Positions 37,238 through 44,971 of a stretch of DNA of 64,000 nucleotides are shown piece by piece. Made by a program: the position numbers and the translations under genes. Each line of letters opens with the position of its first letter. Position 1 is the first letter of the stretch. Source of the stretch: Paenibacillus sp. USDA918EY (GTDB lineage Bacteria > Bacillota > Bacilli > Paenibacillales > Paenibacillaceae); assembly GCF_009870825.1 (NCBI RefSeq), contig NZ_WTWY01000001.1, positions 496,001 to 560,000 of the forward strand, in the 5' to 3' direction. The notes under the pieces were generated by a model. It did not search any database. It worked only from the letters and a program-made list of their open reading frames with translations, and had not been told where the DNA came from.

Positions 37238-37316
37238 ATTCATTTCACGGCCATTTATCTGCGCTGCATGCGAAGGAATGGCTGTTGTTTTTTTCTCAAA
37301 TTGTTTTGATCATATG

Positions 37317-37338
37317 GCGTCATTGAACTGTCTAAATT
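37317..37338 (+). promoter_or_regulatory. Candidate enhancer site upstream of the collagenase promoter
   Basis: GCGTCATTGAACTGTCTAA matches 31502-31518 at 13 of 14 bases over GCGTCATT(C)GAACT and lies about 88 bp before P4, the usual distance for an enhancer-binding protein. Confidence 0.4.
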
Positions 37339-37404
37339 GTTGGATGCATGGTGCGCTTTGTTCAAAAAATGGACAGATTTTAGCCGCTAATCCGGTGTAA
37401 AGTT

Positions 37405-37420
37405 TGGAATGGATTTTGCA
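37405..37420 (+). promoter_or_regulatory. Sigma-54 promoter P4 (collagenase)
   Basis: TGGAATGGATTTTGCA, GG-N10-GC, TTGCA at -12. It is 44 bp from the ATG-TAA at 37463 and 157 bp from the likely collagenase start at 37576. Confidence 0.75.
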
Positions 37421-37444
37421 TGTTGGGAAAGGTATCCGGTAAAA

Positions 37445-37468
37445 AGAGGAGGGAGAACCGTCATGTAA
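37445..37468 (+). promoter_or_regulatory. Strong Shine-Dalgarno followed by a start-stop (ATG-TAA)
   Basis: AGAGGAGGGAG (37445-37455) is optimally spaced before ATG 37463, but the next codon is TAA. Either a minimal leader ORF or the relic of an older start codon of the collagenase gene. Confidence 0.5.
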
Positions 37469-37575
37469 ATTAAAAAGTGAGCTATAACGCTTGGAGTTCG
37501 CTCAAACGATCAGGATCCGACTGTAAGACGTTTGGAGATGATCTGCTACCAATTTTGAAAGGAAGTGTGTGCAGT

Positions 37576-40500
37576 ATGGGGTTCATGGGGCGTAAAATTG
37601 GAATCTGTATTGTCACAAGCTTGATTACAGCTATGGCAATGAATGGTTTGGGAACGACAATTCTGGCACAATCGCCAGATGTATCGTTGCAGGCAGTAAG
37701 TCTGAAAGCAGACCGGACAGAAAGCAAGGCTGCAAGTAAGGCGCCAAGTCAGAATAGAGATCAGGAGGTGGAAATTCATGCACCAAAGGGTTTAAATCCT
37801 CCCGGTAAATTGACGGAGCCAAAGGGAACGGACGAGCCTCTTTGCGACCTCGGAGGAGACCGCTCTCCAAAAGACACTGCAAGCATTGTTCCTGAAGGAG
37901 CTCCGCCACAAGTACAATCGCCGCATCAAAGCCAAATCGCGCCGTTTCGTGATACAGACGTGCAAGGGAACCAAAGTCAGCTAAAGGCCGTCGAGATAAG
38001 AAATTATACAATGGCGGAATTAAATAAAATGAGCTACGCGGACTTAACTGCCCTTCTTCCAAAGCTGCGATGGACCAATGTTCCCGAATTATTCGCGTAT
38101 AATAACGATACTGCGGAGTTTTATGGCGACAGAAACCGGATGGAGGCGCTTATCGCCGCTTTGAAAAATGCCGGAAGAGATTATACGAAAGACGACAGCA
38201 AAGGAATCGATACTCTCGTGGAAGTGCTCCGATCCGCTTATTATCTTGGTTACTACAATCGGGATACCTTGGGTTACATCAATGAGTGGGAATACCGGAA
38301 GAAGATCATCCCAGCTTTAATCGCCATTGAGGATAACCCTAATTTCGAAATCGGTACGGCAGAGCAAAATAACGTCATTGCTGCATTTGGCAGAATGATT
38401 GGGAATACCGCTGTCAATGCGGAAGTGATCAATGGTGCCACGAAAATTTTATTGCAGGCGGAGCAACAGTTTGATGCTTACAATCATGCAAACGGAGGAG
38501 AATTCTCCGCTGTATATGAACTTTTAAAAGGAATAAATTTTATTCTAAACAATGTTTTGGACGAACAAAATGTTCCAAAGCAACCGGATTATATCGGTAC
38601 ATTTGACCCCTTTATTAAAGCAATCGGCAAACTCTCCCTTCACACAAATTACTCGCCAAACCACCAATGGTTTCTCTATAACGCTATTTATTACTCCGGA
38701 CTGTTCAGTAAATTCAGCAGTAACCCTTCCTCAGTGAATGAAATCTTGACGCGAGATATGGAGATTTTCCCCCAGTACAGCTACGCTTATATGCAATCGG
38801 CAAGCTCCATCAATCAAATTTTTAACGGTATGAATTCAAAAGGAATCGCGATTCACTATGACCAGCTTGTGAACGAAGCAAAACATTTTTATTTTCCAAA
38901 GCGTTATACCTTCGATGACGGCCAAATGATTATGTACACTGGGAAAGACGTAACGGACGACAAAATAGAGCGCCTGTATTGGGCGTCAAAAGAAGTTAGA
39001 GCGCAGTTTTACCGAATATCCGGCAGTGACGTTCCATTAGAGCAAGGCCATCCTGATGATATTCTCAGCATCTATATTTACAACAACATGGAAGAATATA
39101 AGATTAATCTGCTCTTGAACGGTCTTGAAACTCAAAATGGCGGGATTTATATTGAATCCCAGGGCACTTTTTATACGTGGGAAAGAACCTCTTCCGAAAG
39201 CGTTTACACTTTAGAGGAACTGTTTCGGCATGAATTTACCCATTTCCTGCAAAGCCGATACCTGATTCCGGGTTTTTGGGGAGAAAGTGAAATTTATCGG
39301 AATGACCGAGTTACATGGATGGAAGAAGGAGGTGCGGAACTGCTAGCCGGTTCATCAAGGGAAAACGGTATTCTGCCTCGCAGGTCCATGTCCCAGGGGT
39401 ATTTAAATGATCCAGTCGCTTCATGGATGAATGCGAATGAAATCGTGCACGCAAAATTCAATGGATTTCGATTCTATACTTTTGCATATCAGCTTCAATA
39501 TTATCTTTATGAAAAACGGCCGGATGTATTAGAAAACATTGCAAACTTGGTCCGCGGCAATGACGGAACGGGTTATGATGCCTACATGAACGTTTTGGGG
39601 CATGATGAACAGCTAAATAAGAATTATATCGATTCGGCTATCGATTTGCACCAAAGGGCAGATGCGGGGCAATTAACGATACCGCTTGTCGCAGAGGACT
39701 ATTTACTGCGCCATCCCGTTCGACCGCGTTCAACCGTTTTGAATGATATCCATCAGGCCGTGAACTTAACCGATATCCGGACGGAGGAGCATTCTTCGGA
39801 ACTGCTTAATACATTTGTGGTCCGGGGAACTTATACCGGAGGGATAAGCAAGGGAATCATTGAAGATCGAAAAGCCATGGATGAAATCGTCGATCATTCT
39901 TTGAAAGCGCTTGATCATTTGCCATGGAGCGGCTATAAAACCTTCACGGGATACTTCGTAAACCACCGATTGGATCAAAATAATCATTTTGTTTTCGATG
40001 TCGTATTTCATGGTGTATTGCCGGATGACGCAAGTAATCCCACACTCCCGCCAGTGGTTGATATCCATGGACCCTATGAGGGAACTGCCGGTTACGCTTT
40101 ACAATTTAATAGCGAAGGGACGTTTTCGCATAACGGGACGATCACCAATTACGAATGGAATTTCGGCGATGGCACAACAAGCTCGCTGCCTAATCCCACG
40201 CATGTCTATAAAAAAATGGGCACCTACAACATTAGCTTGAAAGTAACGGACAGCAATGGAGTAACGGAAGAGCAAACAACGACAGCTGTGATTCATTCGC
40301 TTGACAAGGAAATAAAGCCCAACAACAGAATTGAATTGGCAAACGGTCCGCTGCCATTTGACGTCGATTTTCCTGCGACTATGGACCAATCCGATACGGC
40401 AAGCTATTTTTACTTCGAGTTGGAGAACGCTGGAAAGGTCCACCTCGTTGTCACCCAACCGAACGGCATGGATTTAACCTGGGTTCTGTATAAAGAGAGC

Positions 40501-40686
40501 GATCTTCAAAACTATTGGCAAGATTCGCGCAGGAATGGAAATCTTCAAGAGAATACATTCGATGCACCTGCCGGCAAATATTATCTGCTTGTATACAAAA
40601 ATTCGAATACGCCAAGCAATGTCGGAGCATATAATATTAAGGTTTCCGTTGACGAAGCGAGTCCAGTTGAGATGCAAAACAACTGA
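37576..40686 (+). CDS. Secreted M9 collagenase with PKD and PPC domains
   Basis: About 1036 residues from ATG 37576 (site GAAAGGAAG); a GTG at 37477 gives a longer N-terminus without a sensible signal. Order: signal peptide (IGICIVTSLITAMAMNGLG), linker, peptidase M9 N-terminal activator domain (YTMAELNKMSYADLTALLPK), catalytic domain with zinc motif HEFTH (about residue 552) and the gluzincin third ligand in TWMEEGGAELLAGS (about 583), a PKD domain (NYEWNFGDGTTSSLPNPTHVY) and a C-terminal PPC/collagen-binding-like domain (APAGKYYLLVYKNSN). It degrades collagen outside the cell to peptides rich in Gly, Pro and hydroxyproline for the Opp system. Its own sigma-54 promoter is P4. Confidence 0.93.
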   Translation: MGFMGRKIGICIVTSLITAMAMNGLGTTILAQSPDVSLQAVSLKADRTESKAASKAPSQNRDQEVEIHAPKGLNPPGKLTEPKGTDEPLCDLGGDRSPKDTASIVPEGAPPQVQSPHQSQIAPFRDTDVQGNQSQLKAVEIRNYTMAELNKMSYADLTALLPKLRWTNVPELFAYNNDTAEFYGDRNRMEALIAALKNAGRDYTKDDSKGIDTLVEVLRSAYYLGYYNRDTLGYINEWEYRKKIIPALIAIEDNPNFEIGTAEQNNVIAAFGRMIGNTAVNAEVINGATKILLQAEQQFDAYNHANGGEFSAVYELLKGINFILNNVLDEQNVPKQPDYIGTFDPFIKAIGKLSLHTNYSPNHQWFLYNAIYYSGLFSKFSSNPSSVNEILTRDMEIFPQYSYAYMQSASSINQIFNGMNSKGIAIHYDQLVNEAKHFYFPKRYTFDDGQMIMYTGKDVTDDKIERLYWASKEVRAQFYRISGSDVPLEQGHPDDILSIYIYNNMEEYKINLLLNGLETQNGGIYIESQGTFYTWERTSSESVYTLEELFRHEFTHFLQSRYLIPGFWGESEIYRNDRVTWMEEGGAELLAGSSRENGILPRRSMSQGYLNDPVASWMNANEIVHAKFNGFRFYTFAYQLQYYLYEKRPDVLENIANLVRGNDGTGYDAYMNVLGHDEQLNKNYIDSAIDLHQRADAGQLTIPLVAEDYLLRHPVRPRSTVLNDIHQAVNLTDIRTEEHSSELLNTFVVRGTYTGGISKGIIEDRKAMDEIVDHSLKALDHLPWSGYKTFTGYFVNHRLDQNNHFVFDVVFHGVLPDDASNPTLPPVVDIHGPYEGTAGYALQFNSEGTFSHNGTITNYEWNFGDGTTSSLPNPTHVYKKMGTYNISLKVTDSNGVTEEQTTTAVIHSLDKEIKPNNRIELANGPLPFDVDFPATMDQSDTASYFYFELENAGKVHLVVTQPNGMDLTWVLYKESDLQNYWQDSRRNGNLQENTFDAPAGKYYLLVYKNSNTPSNVGAYNIKVSVDEASPVEMQNN

Positions 40687-40702
40687 ATAGTCCCATAAAA
40701 CT

Positions 40703-40753
40703 AAAACAGCCATTTCCCCAATTGATATCAGTTTAGGGAAACGGCTGTTTTTT
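40703..40753. terminator. Bidirectional terminator between collagenase and oppA
   Basis: AAACAGCCATTTCCC pairs with GGGAAACGGCTGTTT with one mismatch; T-runs on both strands between convergent genes. Confidence 0.85.
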
Positions 40754-40762
40754 GTCGGCGTA

Positions 40763-42430
40763 TTATTTATTTTTGCCTTCGATATAGGTCCATTTGTAGC
40801 TGGAGTACACACCAAAGGGATGCGTTACATAATCTTTCACATAAGGTTTGGACAAGCGGGCGATTGCTTCTTGATACATCGGGATGATTGCCGCATCTTC
40901 TTCAAGGAGAACGCGCTCTGCTTCTTGCAGCGTTGTCCATCGTACGGCAGGGTCTGTGGCATTCCTTACCTCATCGATAAGTTGATCGTATTTGGTGCTT
41001 TTGTACTCCGATTCGTTATAGGGCGAGTTTGACGTAAAGTTCTCCAGGAATGTCATCGGATCCGGGTAATCCGGTCCCCAGCCGGAGGAGCTTACATCAT
41101 AATCTGCCTTTTTTTCCAGTGCGAGTTTTTGTTTTTGCGGCTGCTGGTTGATCGTAACGGTAAGACCGGGAAGGTTTTTCTCCCATTGATTTTTCAGGTA
41201 TTGGCCGATGGTCTTGGATACATCTCCCTCATAGTTCAACAATTCAAGTTTGATGCTGGTTTCGCCAAGTTCTTTGAGACCCTGCTCCCAATATTTCTTC
41301 GCTTCATCGATTCCGCCTGTGTTGAACCCCTCTTCATGTTTGGCCCTGAAGTCCTTGCCGTCCGGTCCCATAACAAAACTTTTCGGAACAAGATAGTTGG
41401 CCGGAGTGGAGCCGTTGTTCAGGATGACGTCGGTCATATCCTGTCGGTTCCACCCCATCGTCAATGCTTTGCGTATATTGATGTTTTTCAAATATTTATT
41501 TTTTTGGCTCATTCGCAAGAAGCGCATGCCAGGATCAGGATAGGCAACGTATTCGGGAGACCCTTTGTACTGCTCGGTATATTCGGATGTTAAGCCGGTC
41601 ATATCCAGTTGGCCAGCTTCATAAAGGTTCATTCTAGTGCTGTTGTCTTTGACGATTTTAAAATTGATCGTTTCCAATTTCACCGTCTGCGCATCCCAAT
41701 AGTCGGGGTTTTTCTTGAGAACGTAGCCTTCTTCGTGCTTCCAGGAATCCAGCACGAACGGTCCGTTATAAATCGCTTTATTCGCTTCCTGTCCGTAGTT
41801 TTTTCCTTGGCCCTCCACATACGCTTTGTTTTGCGGCAAGAAAACAGGAGCTGTTATCAAATCCAGAAAATAGGGGACGTTCTTGGAAAGCGTGACTTGA
41901 AACGTATGATCGTCAATAGCTTTTACGCCAAGCTCTTCGATTCCCTTCTTTTTGTTATGGATATCCAAGCCGTTGACGATATCGTCAAAGAAGGAGGCAT
42001 AGGGGGATAGATTTGCCGGATCGAGGGCTTTTCTCCAGGCGTAGTCAAAATCTTTGGCCGTGACCGGTGTTCCGTTGCTCCATTTGGCATCGCGCAGATG
42101 AAAGGTATACACTTTCCCGTCTTCACTTACTTCGTAAGATTCGGCCATACCCGGGGTCGGCTTGCTTGTCTTATCCAGCCGATAAAGGCCTTCAAACAGG
42201 TTGTTCTGAATCGCGATCGTAGGATTGTCGATGAGTCCGAGGCTGTTGAGCGTCGTAATTTCTTGTCCCGCCGCCAGATTAAGGATCTGTCCCTCCTTTT
42301 GGGCATCTTCCGTTGCTTTCACTGGCGGATTTGTTTTTGACTCCGTCGTTGGAGCAGACTTGTAGGTACACGCTGTTGTCATTAAGACCGCAAGGCATAA
42401 AGCCAGCAATAATGATTTTTTTATTTTCAT
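40763..42430 (-). CDS. oppA: Oligopeptide-binding lipoprotein, OppA family
   Basis: About 555 residues. The signal peptide MKIKKSLLLALCLAVLMTTAC ends in a lipobox-like Cys, so it is a membrane-anchored lipoprotein. SBP_bac_5 domain motifs: AESYEVSEDGKVYTFHLRD, AKWSNGTPVTAKDFDYAWRK and YNGPFVLDSWKHEEGYVLKK. The frame is open to 42541, but ATG 42430 has AGAAGGGTGA before it. It captures collagen-derived peptides for OppBCDF. It is the last gene of the minus-strand operon started at P5, with MITE-like repeat copy 2 between it and the M24 peptidase gene. Confidence 0.93.
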   Translation of the reverse strand: MKIKKSLLLALCLAVLMTTACTYKSAPTTESKTNPPVKATEDAQKEGQILNLAAGQEITTLNSLGLIDNPTIAIQNNLFEGLYRLDKTSKPTPGMAESYEVSEDGKVYTFHLRDAKWSNGTPVTAKDFDYAWRKALDPANLSPYASFFDDIVNGLDIHNKKKGIEELGVKAIDDHTFQVTLSKNVPYFLDLITAPVFLPQNKAYVEGQGKNYGQEANKAIYNGPFVLDSWKHEEGYVLKKNPDYWDAQTVKLETINFKIVKDNSTRMNLYEAGQLDMTGLTSEYTEQYKGSPEYVAYPDPGMRFLRMSQKNKYLKNINIRKALTMGWNRQDMTDVILNNGSTPANYLVPKSFVMGPDGKDFRAKHEEGFNTGGIDEAKKYWEQGLKELGETSIKLELLNYEGDVSKTIGQYLKNQWEKNLPGLTVTINQQPQKQKLALEKKADYDVSSSGWGPDYPDPMTFLENFTSNSPYNESEYKSTKYDQLIDEVRNATDPAVRWTTLQEAERVLLEEDAAIIPMYQEAIARLSKPYVKDYVTHPFGVYSSYKWTYIEGKNK

Positions 42431-42504
42431 GAATCGATCACCCTTCTCATTGTGAATGAATATTGGGCCTGACCGTGAAGATGACAGCGGTTTCAATTTT
42501 TGAC

Positions 42505-42625
42505 TGAGGATTTTTGCGAAAATCCAAGGAGCGACTTTCAATCAGCAATATATAGAGCGAAACGGTTTAGTTCGTCTATATATTGTACCCGGGAGCGGCC
42601 GGAATCGAATTTTGCAAAATCCTGA
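42505..42625. mobile_element. 120-bp MITE-like repeat, copy 2
   Basis: Inverted relative to copy 1 (31640-31757), nearly identical, with ends TGAGGATTTTTGC and GCAAAATCCTGA. It abuts the stop codon (42627-42629) of the M24 peptidase gene and lies in the peptidase-oppA intergenic region. Confidence 0.75.
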
Positions 42626-42626
42626 T

Positions 42627-43694
42627 TTACAAAACAATAAGTTCTCTTGAAGCGGTTGTAATTATTTCATGTCCCGAGTCGGTGATCAATACATCGTCCT
42701 CGATTCTGACGCCTCCGAGGTTAGGGATGTAAATCCCGGGTTCGACTGTTACGATCATACCCGGAGCCAGAATTTTTTCTGAAGTTGTCGAAAAGAATGG
42801 TTCTTCATGAATATCCAATCCGATTCCATGACCCGTGCCGTGACCAAAGTAATCGCCATATCCTAGCGATTCGATGTAATGATGCGTAAAGATGTCTATT
42901 TCGCTGCATAATGTCCCCGGTTTCAGAAGGGCGATACACTTCATCTCTGCTTCCAGCACAATCTGATAAATATCTTGCAATTGTGCATCGGGCTCACCGA
43001 TGGCGATCGTTCTCGTTATATCGGAGCGGTAGCCTTTGTAATATGCGCCGAAGTCAAGCGTAAGCATATCGCCGTTTTCAATGATTTTCTCACTGGCCAA
43101 GCCGTGGGGAAGGGCGGAGCGGTGGCCGGAAACGACGATTAAATTGAATGCGGAGCTGTCAGCCCCATGCTTGCGCAAAGTTGATTCCAAGGTATTGGCT
43201 ATTTCTTTTTCGGTAAGTCCGGGGCGGATATATTCAAGAATTTCGGCGAAAGAAGTGTCAGCGATTTGCGCGGCAGTGCGCAGGAAGCCGATTTCAGTTT
43301 CGGATTTAACCATACGCAGGTTTTCTAAGACTCCGGCAACAGGGACCAACTCGGCAGCGATCTCATTTTGAAATTTCTGATAATTACCAAAAGTGAGATG
43401 TTCTTTTTCGAAGCCCAACTTGGTCATGTTCATCTTCGATGCTTCATCGGCAATTTGCTGGATCATCGAAGCTTTAGACCCCCTAACGATTTCAAATCCG
43501 GCTGCTTGAGCACCGGCCTGCTCGACGTAACGAAAATCAGTGATCAGCTTCGCTTGATTTTTAGAGATCAGCACAGTGCCTGCGGTACCGGTAAATCCGG
43601 TGATATAACGGCGATTGCTTGCGCTCTCGATCAGCATGCCGTCCAGCTCGAGGGTTTCCATAACCTCCCTAAGCTTTTCAATCCTAGTTTGCAC
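42627..43694 (-). CDS. M24 family Xaa-Pro aminopeptidase-like peptidase, copy B
   Basis: About 355 residues, YqhT/PepQ-like. Creatinase_N domain (LIESASNRRYITGFTGTAGT) then metal ligands Asp in LTLDFGAYYKG, Asp in RSDITRTI, His in GHGTGHGIGLDIHEEPF, Glu in VTVEPGIYIP and Glu in VRIEDDV. It should cleave Xaa-Pro or Xaa-Hyp bonds. GTG 43694 is the best start (GGGAGG 7 bases upstream). It differs from copy A in length and sequence, so the two are not a recent duplication. It is followed by oppA; sigma-54 promoter P5 is 51 bp upstream. Confidence 0.92.
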   Translation of the reverse strand: MQTRIEKLREVMETLELDGMLIESASNRRYITGFTGTAGTVLISKNQAKLITDFRYVEQAGAQAAGFEIVRGSKASMIQQIADEASKMNMTKLGFEKEHLTFGNYQKFQNEIAAELVPVAGVLENLRMVKSETEIGFLRTAAQIADTSFAEILEYIRPGLTEKEIANTLESTLRKHGADSSAFNLIVVSGHRSALPHGLASEKIIENGDMLTLDFGAYYKGYRSDITRTIAIGEPDAQLQDIYQIVLEAEMKCIALLKPGTLCSEIDIFTHHYIESLGYGDYFGHGTGHGIGLDIHEEPFFSTTSEKILAPGMIVTVEPGIYIPNLGGVRIEDDVLITDSGHEIITTASRELIVL

Positions 43695-43743
43695 ATCAAT
43701 TCCTCCCAATCTGCTTCAAATTGATTTCTACATTTATTTTCCT

Positions 43744-43759
43744 TGCAAAAAAAATGCCA
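43744..43759 (-). promoter_or_regulatory. Sigma-54 promoter P5 (peptidase B-oppA)
   Basis: On the minus strand TGGCATTTTTTTTGCA, GG-N10-GC, 51 bp from the -12 C to the GTG start. Confidence 0.8.
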
Positions 43760-43797
43760 GCTTTATGTCAACGCAAAACAATATTGTTTGTGAATGT

Positions 43798-43812
43798 CAG
43801 TGTCTAAAATTT
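43798..43812 (+). promoter_or_regulatory. Candidate enhancer site between divergent promoters P5 and P6
   Basis: CAGTGTCTAAAATTT partly matches the motif at 37328 (TGTCTAAATT), about 80 bp upstream of P6. A palindrome GACATGATATGTC lies at 43845-43857. Both are weak. Confidence 0.3.
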
Positions 43813-43878
43813 GAAATGACAGCCGTGTTTTGTATAGAGAATTAGACATGATATGTCGTTTATTAGCGCGAAACGAGT

Positions 43879-43894
43879 TGGAATGTACTTTGCA
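43879..43894 (+). promoter_or_regulatory. Sigma-54 promoter P6 (OCD-family reductase)
   Basis: TGGAATGTACTTTGCA, GG-N10-GC; 61 bp from the -12 C to the ATG at 43954. Confidence 0.75.
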
Positions 43895-43953
43895 TTAGGA
43901 AAGGAAAGGGGGGGAAAGCCCTCTACTCATAAACAGAGAGGAAGGAGATGTCC

Positions 43954-44952
43954 ATGCTATTTTTATCTTCGCATGATCAACGCAAAGTGATCAAAATGGG
44001 GGAAGTCATTGACGCGGTCAGCGTTGCTTTGTCCGAGTATTCGGGGCAGCGCGCTATCACACCCATCCGAACAGCACTCTATTTGAAAAAATCGGAGGGA
44101 ACGTCGTTATTTATGCCGTCATTTGTTGAAGCGGCAAACAGTTTGGGCGTGAAGTTCGTTTCGGTGTTTCCGAACAATACAGCCATGGGAAAAAAGACGA
44201 TTAACGGTTTGATGGTACTTGCAGACACAGAAACGGGGGAGCCGCTAGCCATCCTGGAGGCGTCTTATTTGACGGTAATCCGGACCGGTGCCGCATCAGG
44301 GCTGGCCAGCAAACTCATGGCGAAGGAAAATGCGAAAGTGCTGAGCGTCATTGGAACCGGGGCGCAATCCAGAGGAATCATTCAAGCAATAAGAGAAGTA
44401 CGTCCCATCGAGGAAATACGATTGTATAATCGGCATGAGCACAAAGCCTATGAATTGGCACACGAACTGATGGAATCCGCCGAAGCGGAGCAAAGGATGC
44501 TGGAGATAACGGTTGCCAGTAATGCAGACCAGGCCATAAGGGAAGCCGATATTATCGTCACCGCTACGAACTCCATACATCCTGTTTTTAGCAAAGAAGC
44601 GGTCCCATCGGGCGTCCATGTGAATGCGGTCGGTTCCTTCCGTCCGGATATGCAAGAACTGCCGACTCATCTGATCGCCCATGCCGACAAAATCGTCGTT
44701 GAATCCAGGGAAATGGCATTAGAGGAGTCGGGCGATTTCATTATCCCCGAAAAGCAGGGACTCTTTGATCCGGCCTCTATTTACGCAGAATTAGGGGAGA
44801 TCGTCTGCGGATTGAAGCCTGGCCGCGAGCGGCATGACGAAACAACGGTATTTAAATCAGTGGGACTGGCTGCTATGGATATCGTCGTTGCCAAAGCAAT
44901 TTATGATCGAGCGTTGATGGCTGGCGTTGGCACGCAGATCTCCATGACATAA
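43954..44952 (+). CDS. Ornithine cyclodeaminase/mu-crystallin family, probable 1-pyrroline-2-carboxylate reductase
   Basis: About 332 residues. The N-terminal substrate domain (RTALYLKKSEGTSLFMPSFV, then LGVKFVSVFPNNTAMGKKT) precedes a Rossmann fold with VLSVIGTGAQSRGIIQAI and DIIVTATNSIHPVF. In proline and 3-hydroxyproline gene clusters this family acts as an NAD(P)H-dependent 1-pyrroline-2-carboxylate reductase giving L-proline; true ornithine cyclodeaminase is the alternative. ATG 43948 is too close to the ribosome binding site (GAAGGAG), so ATG 43954 is preferred. It is a single gene under P6, converging on the regulator gene. Confidence 0.85.
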   Translation: MLFLSSHDQRKVIKMGEVIDAVSVALSEYSGQRAITPIRTALYLKKSEGTSLFMPSFVEAANSLGVKFVSVFPNNTAMGKKTINGLMVLADTETGEPLAILEASYLTVIRTGAASGLASKLMAKENAKVLSVIGTGAQSRGIIQAIREVRPIEEIRLYNRHEHKAYELAHELMESAEAEQRMLEITVASNADQAIREADIIVTATNSIHPVFSKEAVPSGVHVNAVGSFRPDMQELPTHLIAHADKIVVESREMALEESGDFIIPEKQGLFDPASIYAELGEIVCGLKPGRERHDETTVFKSVGLAAMDIVVAKAIYDRALMAGVGTQISMT

Positions 44953-44971
44953 GGATTTGTTTGGTTTGAAC

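Noticed and set aside
43954..44952. True ornithine cyclodeaminase
   Set aside because: The family includes 1-pyrroline-2-carboxylate reductases, and there are no arginine or ornithine genes nearby; the imino-acid reductase role fits the cluster. The alternative is not excluded.
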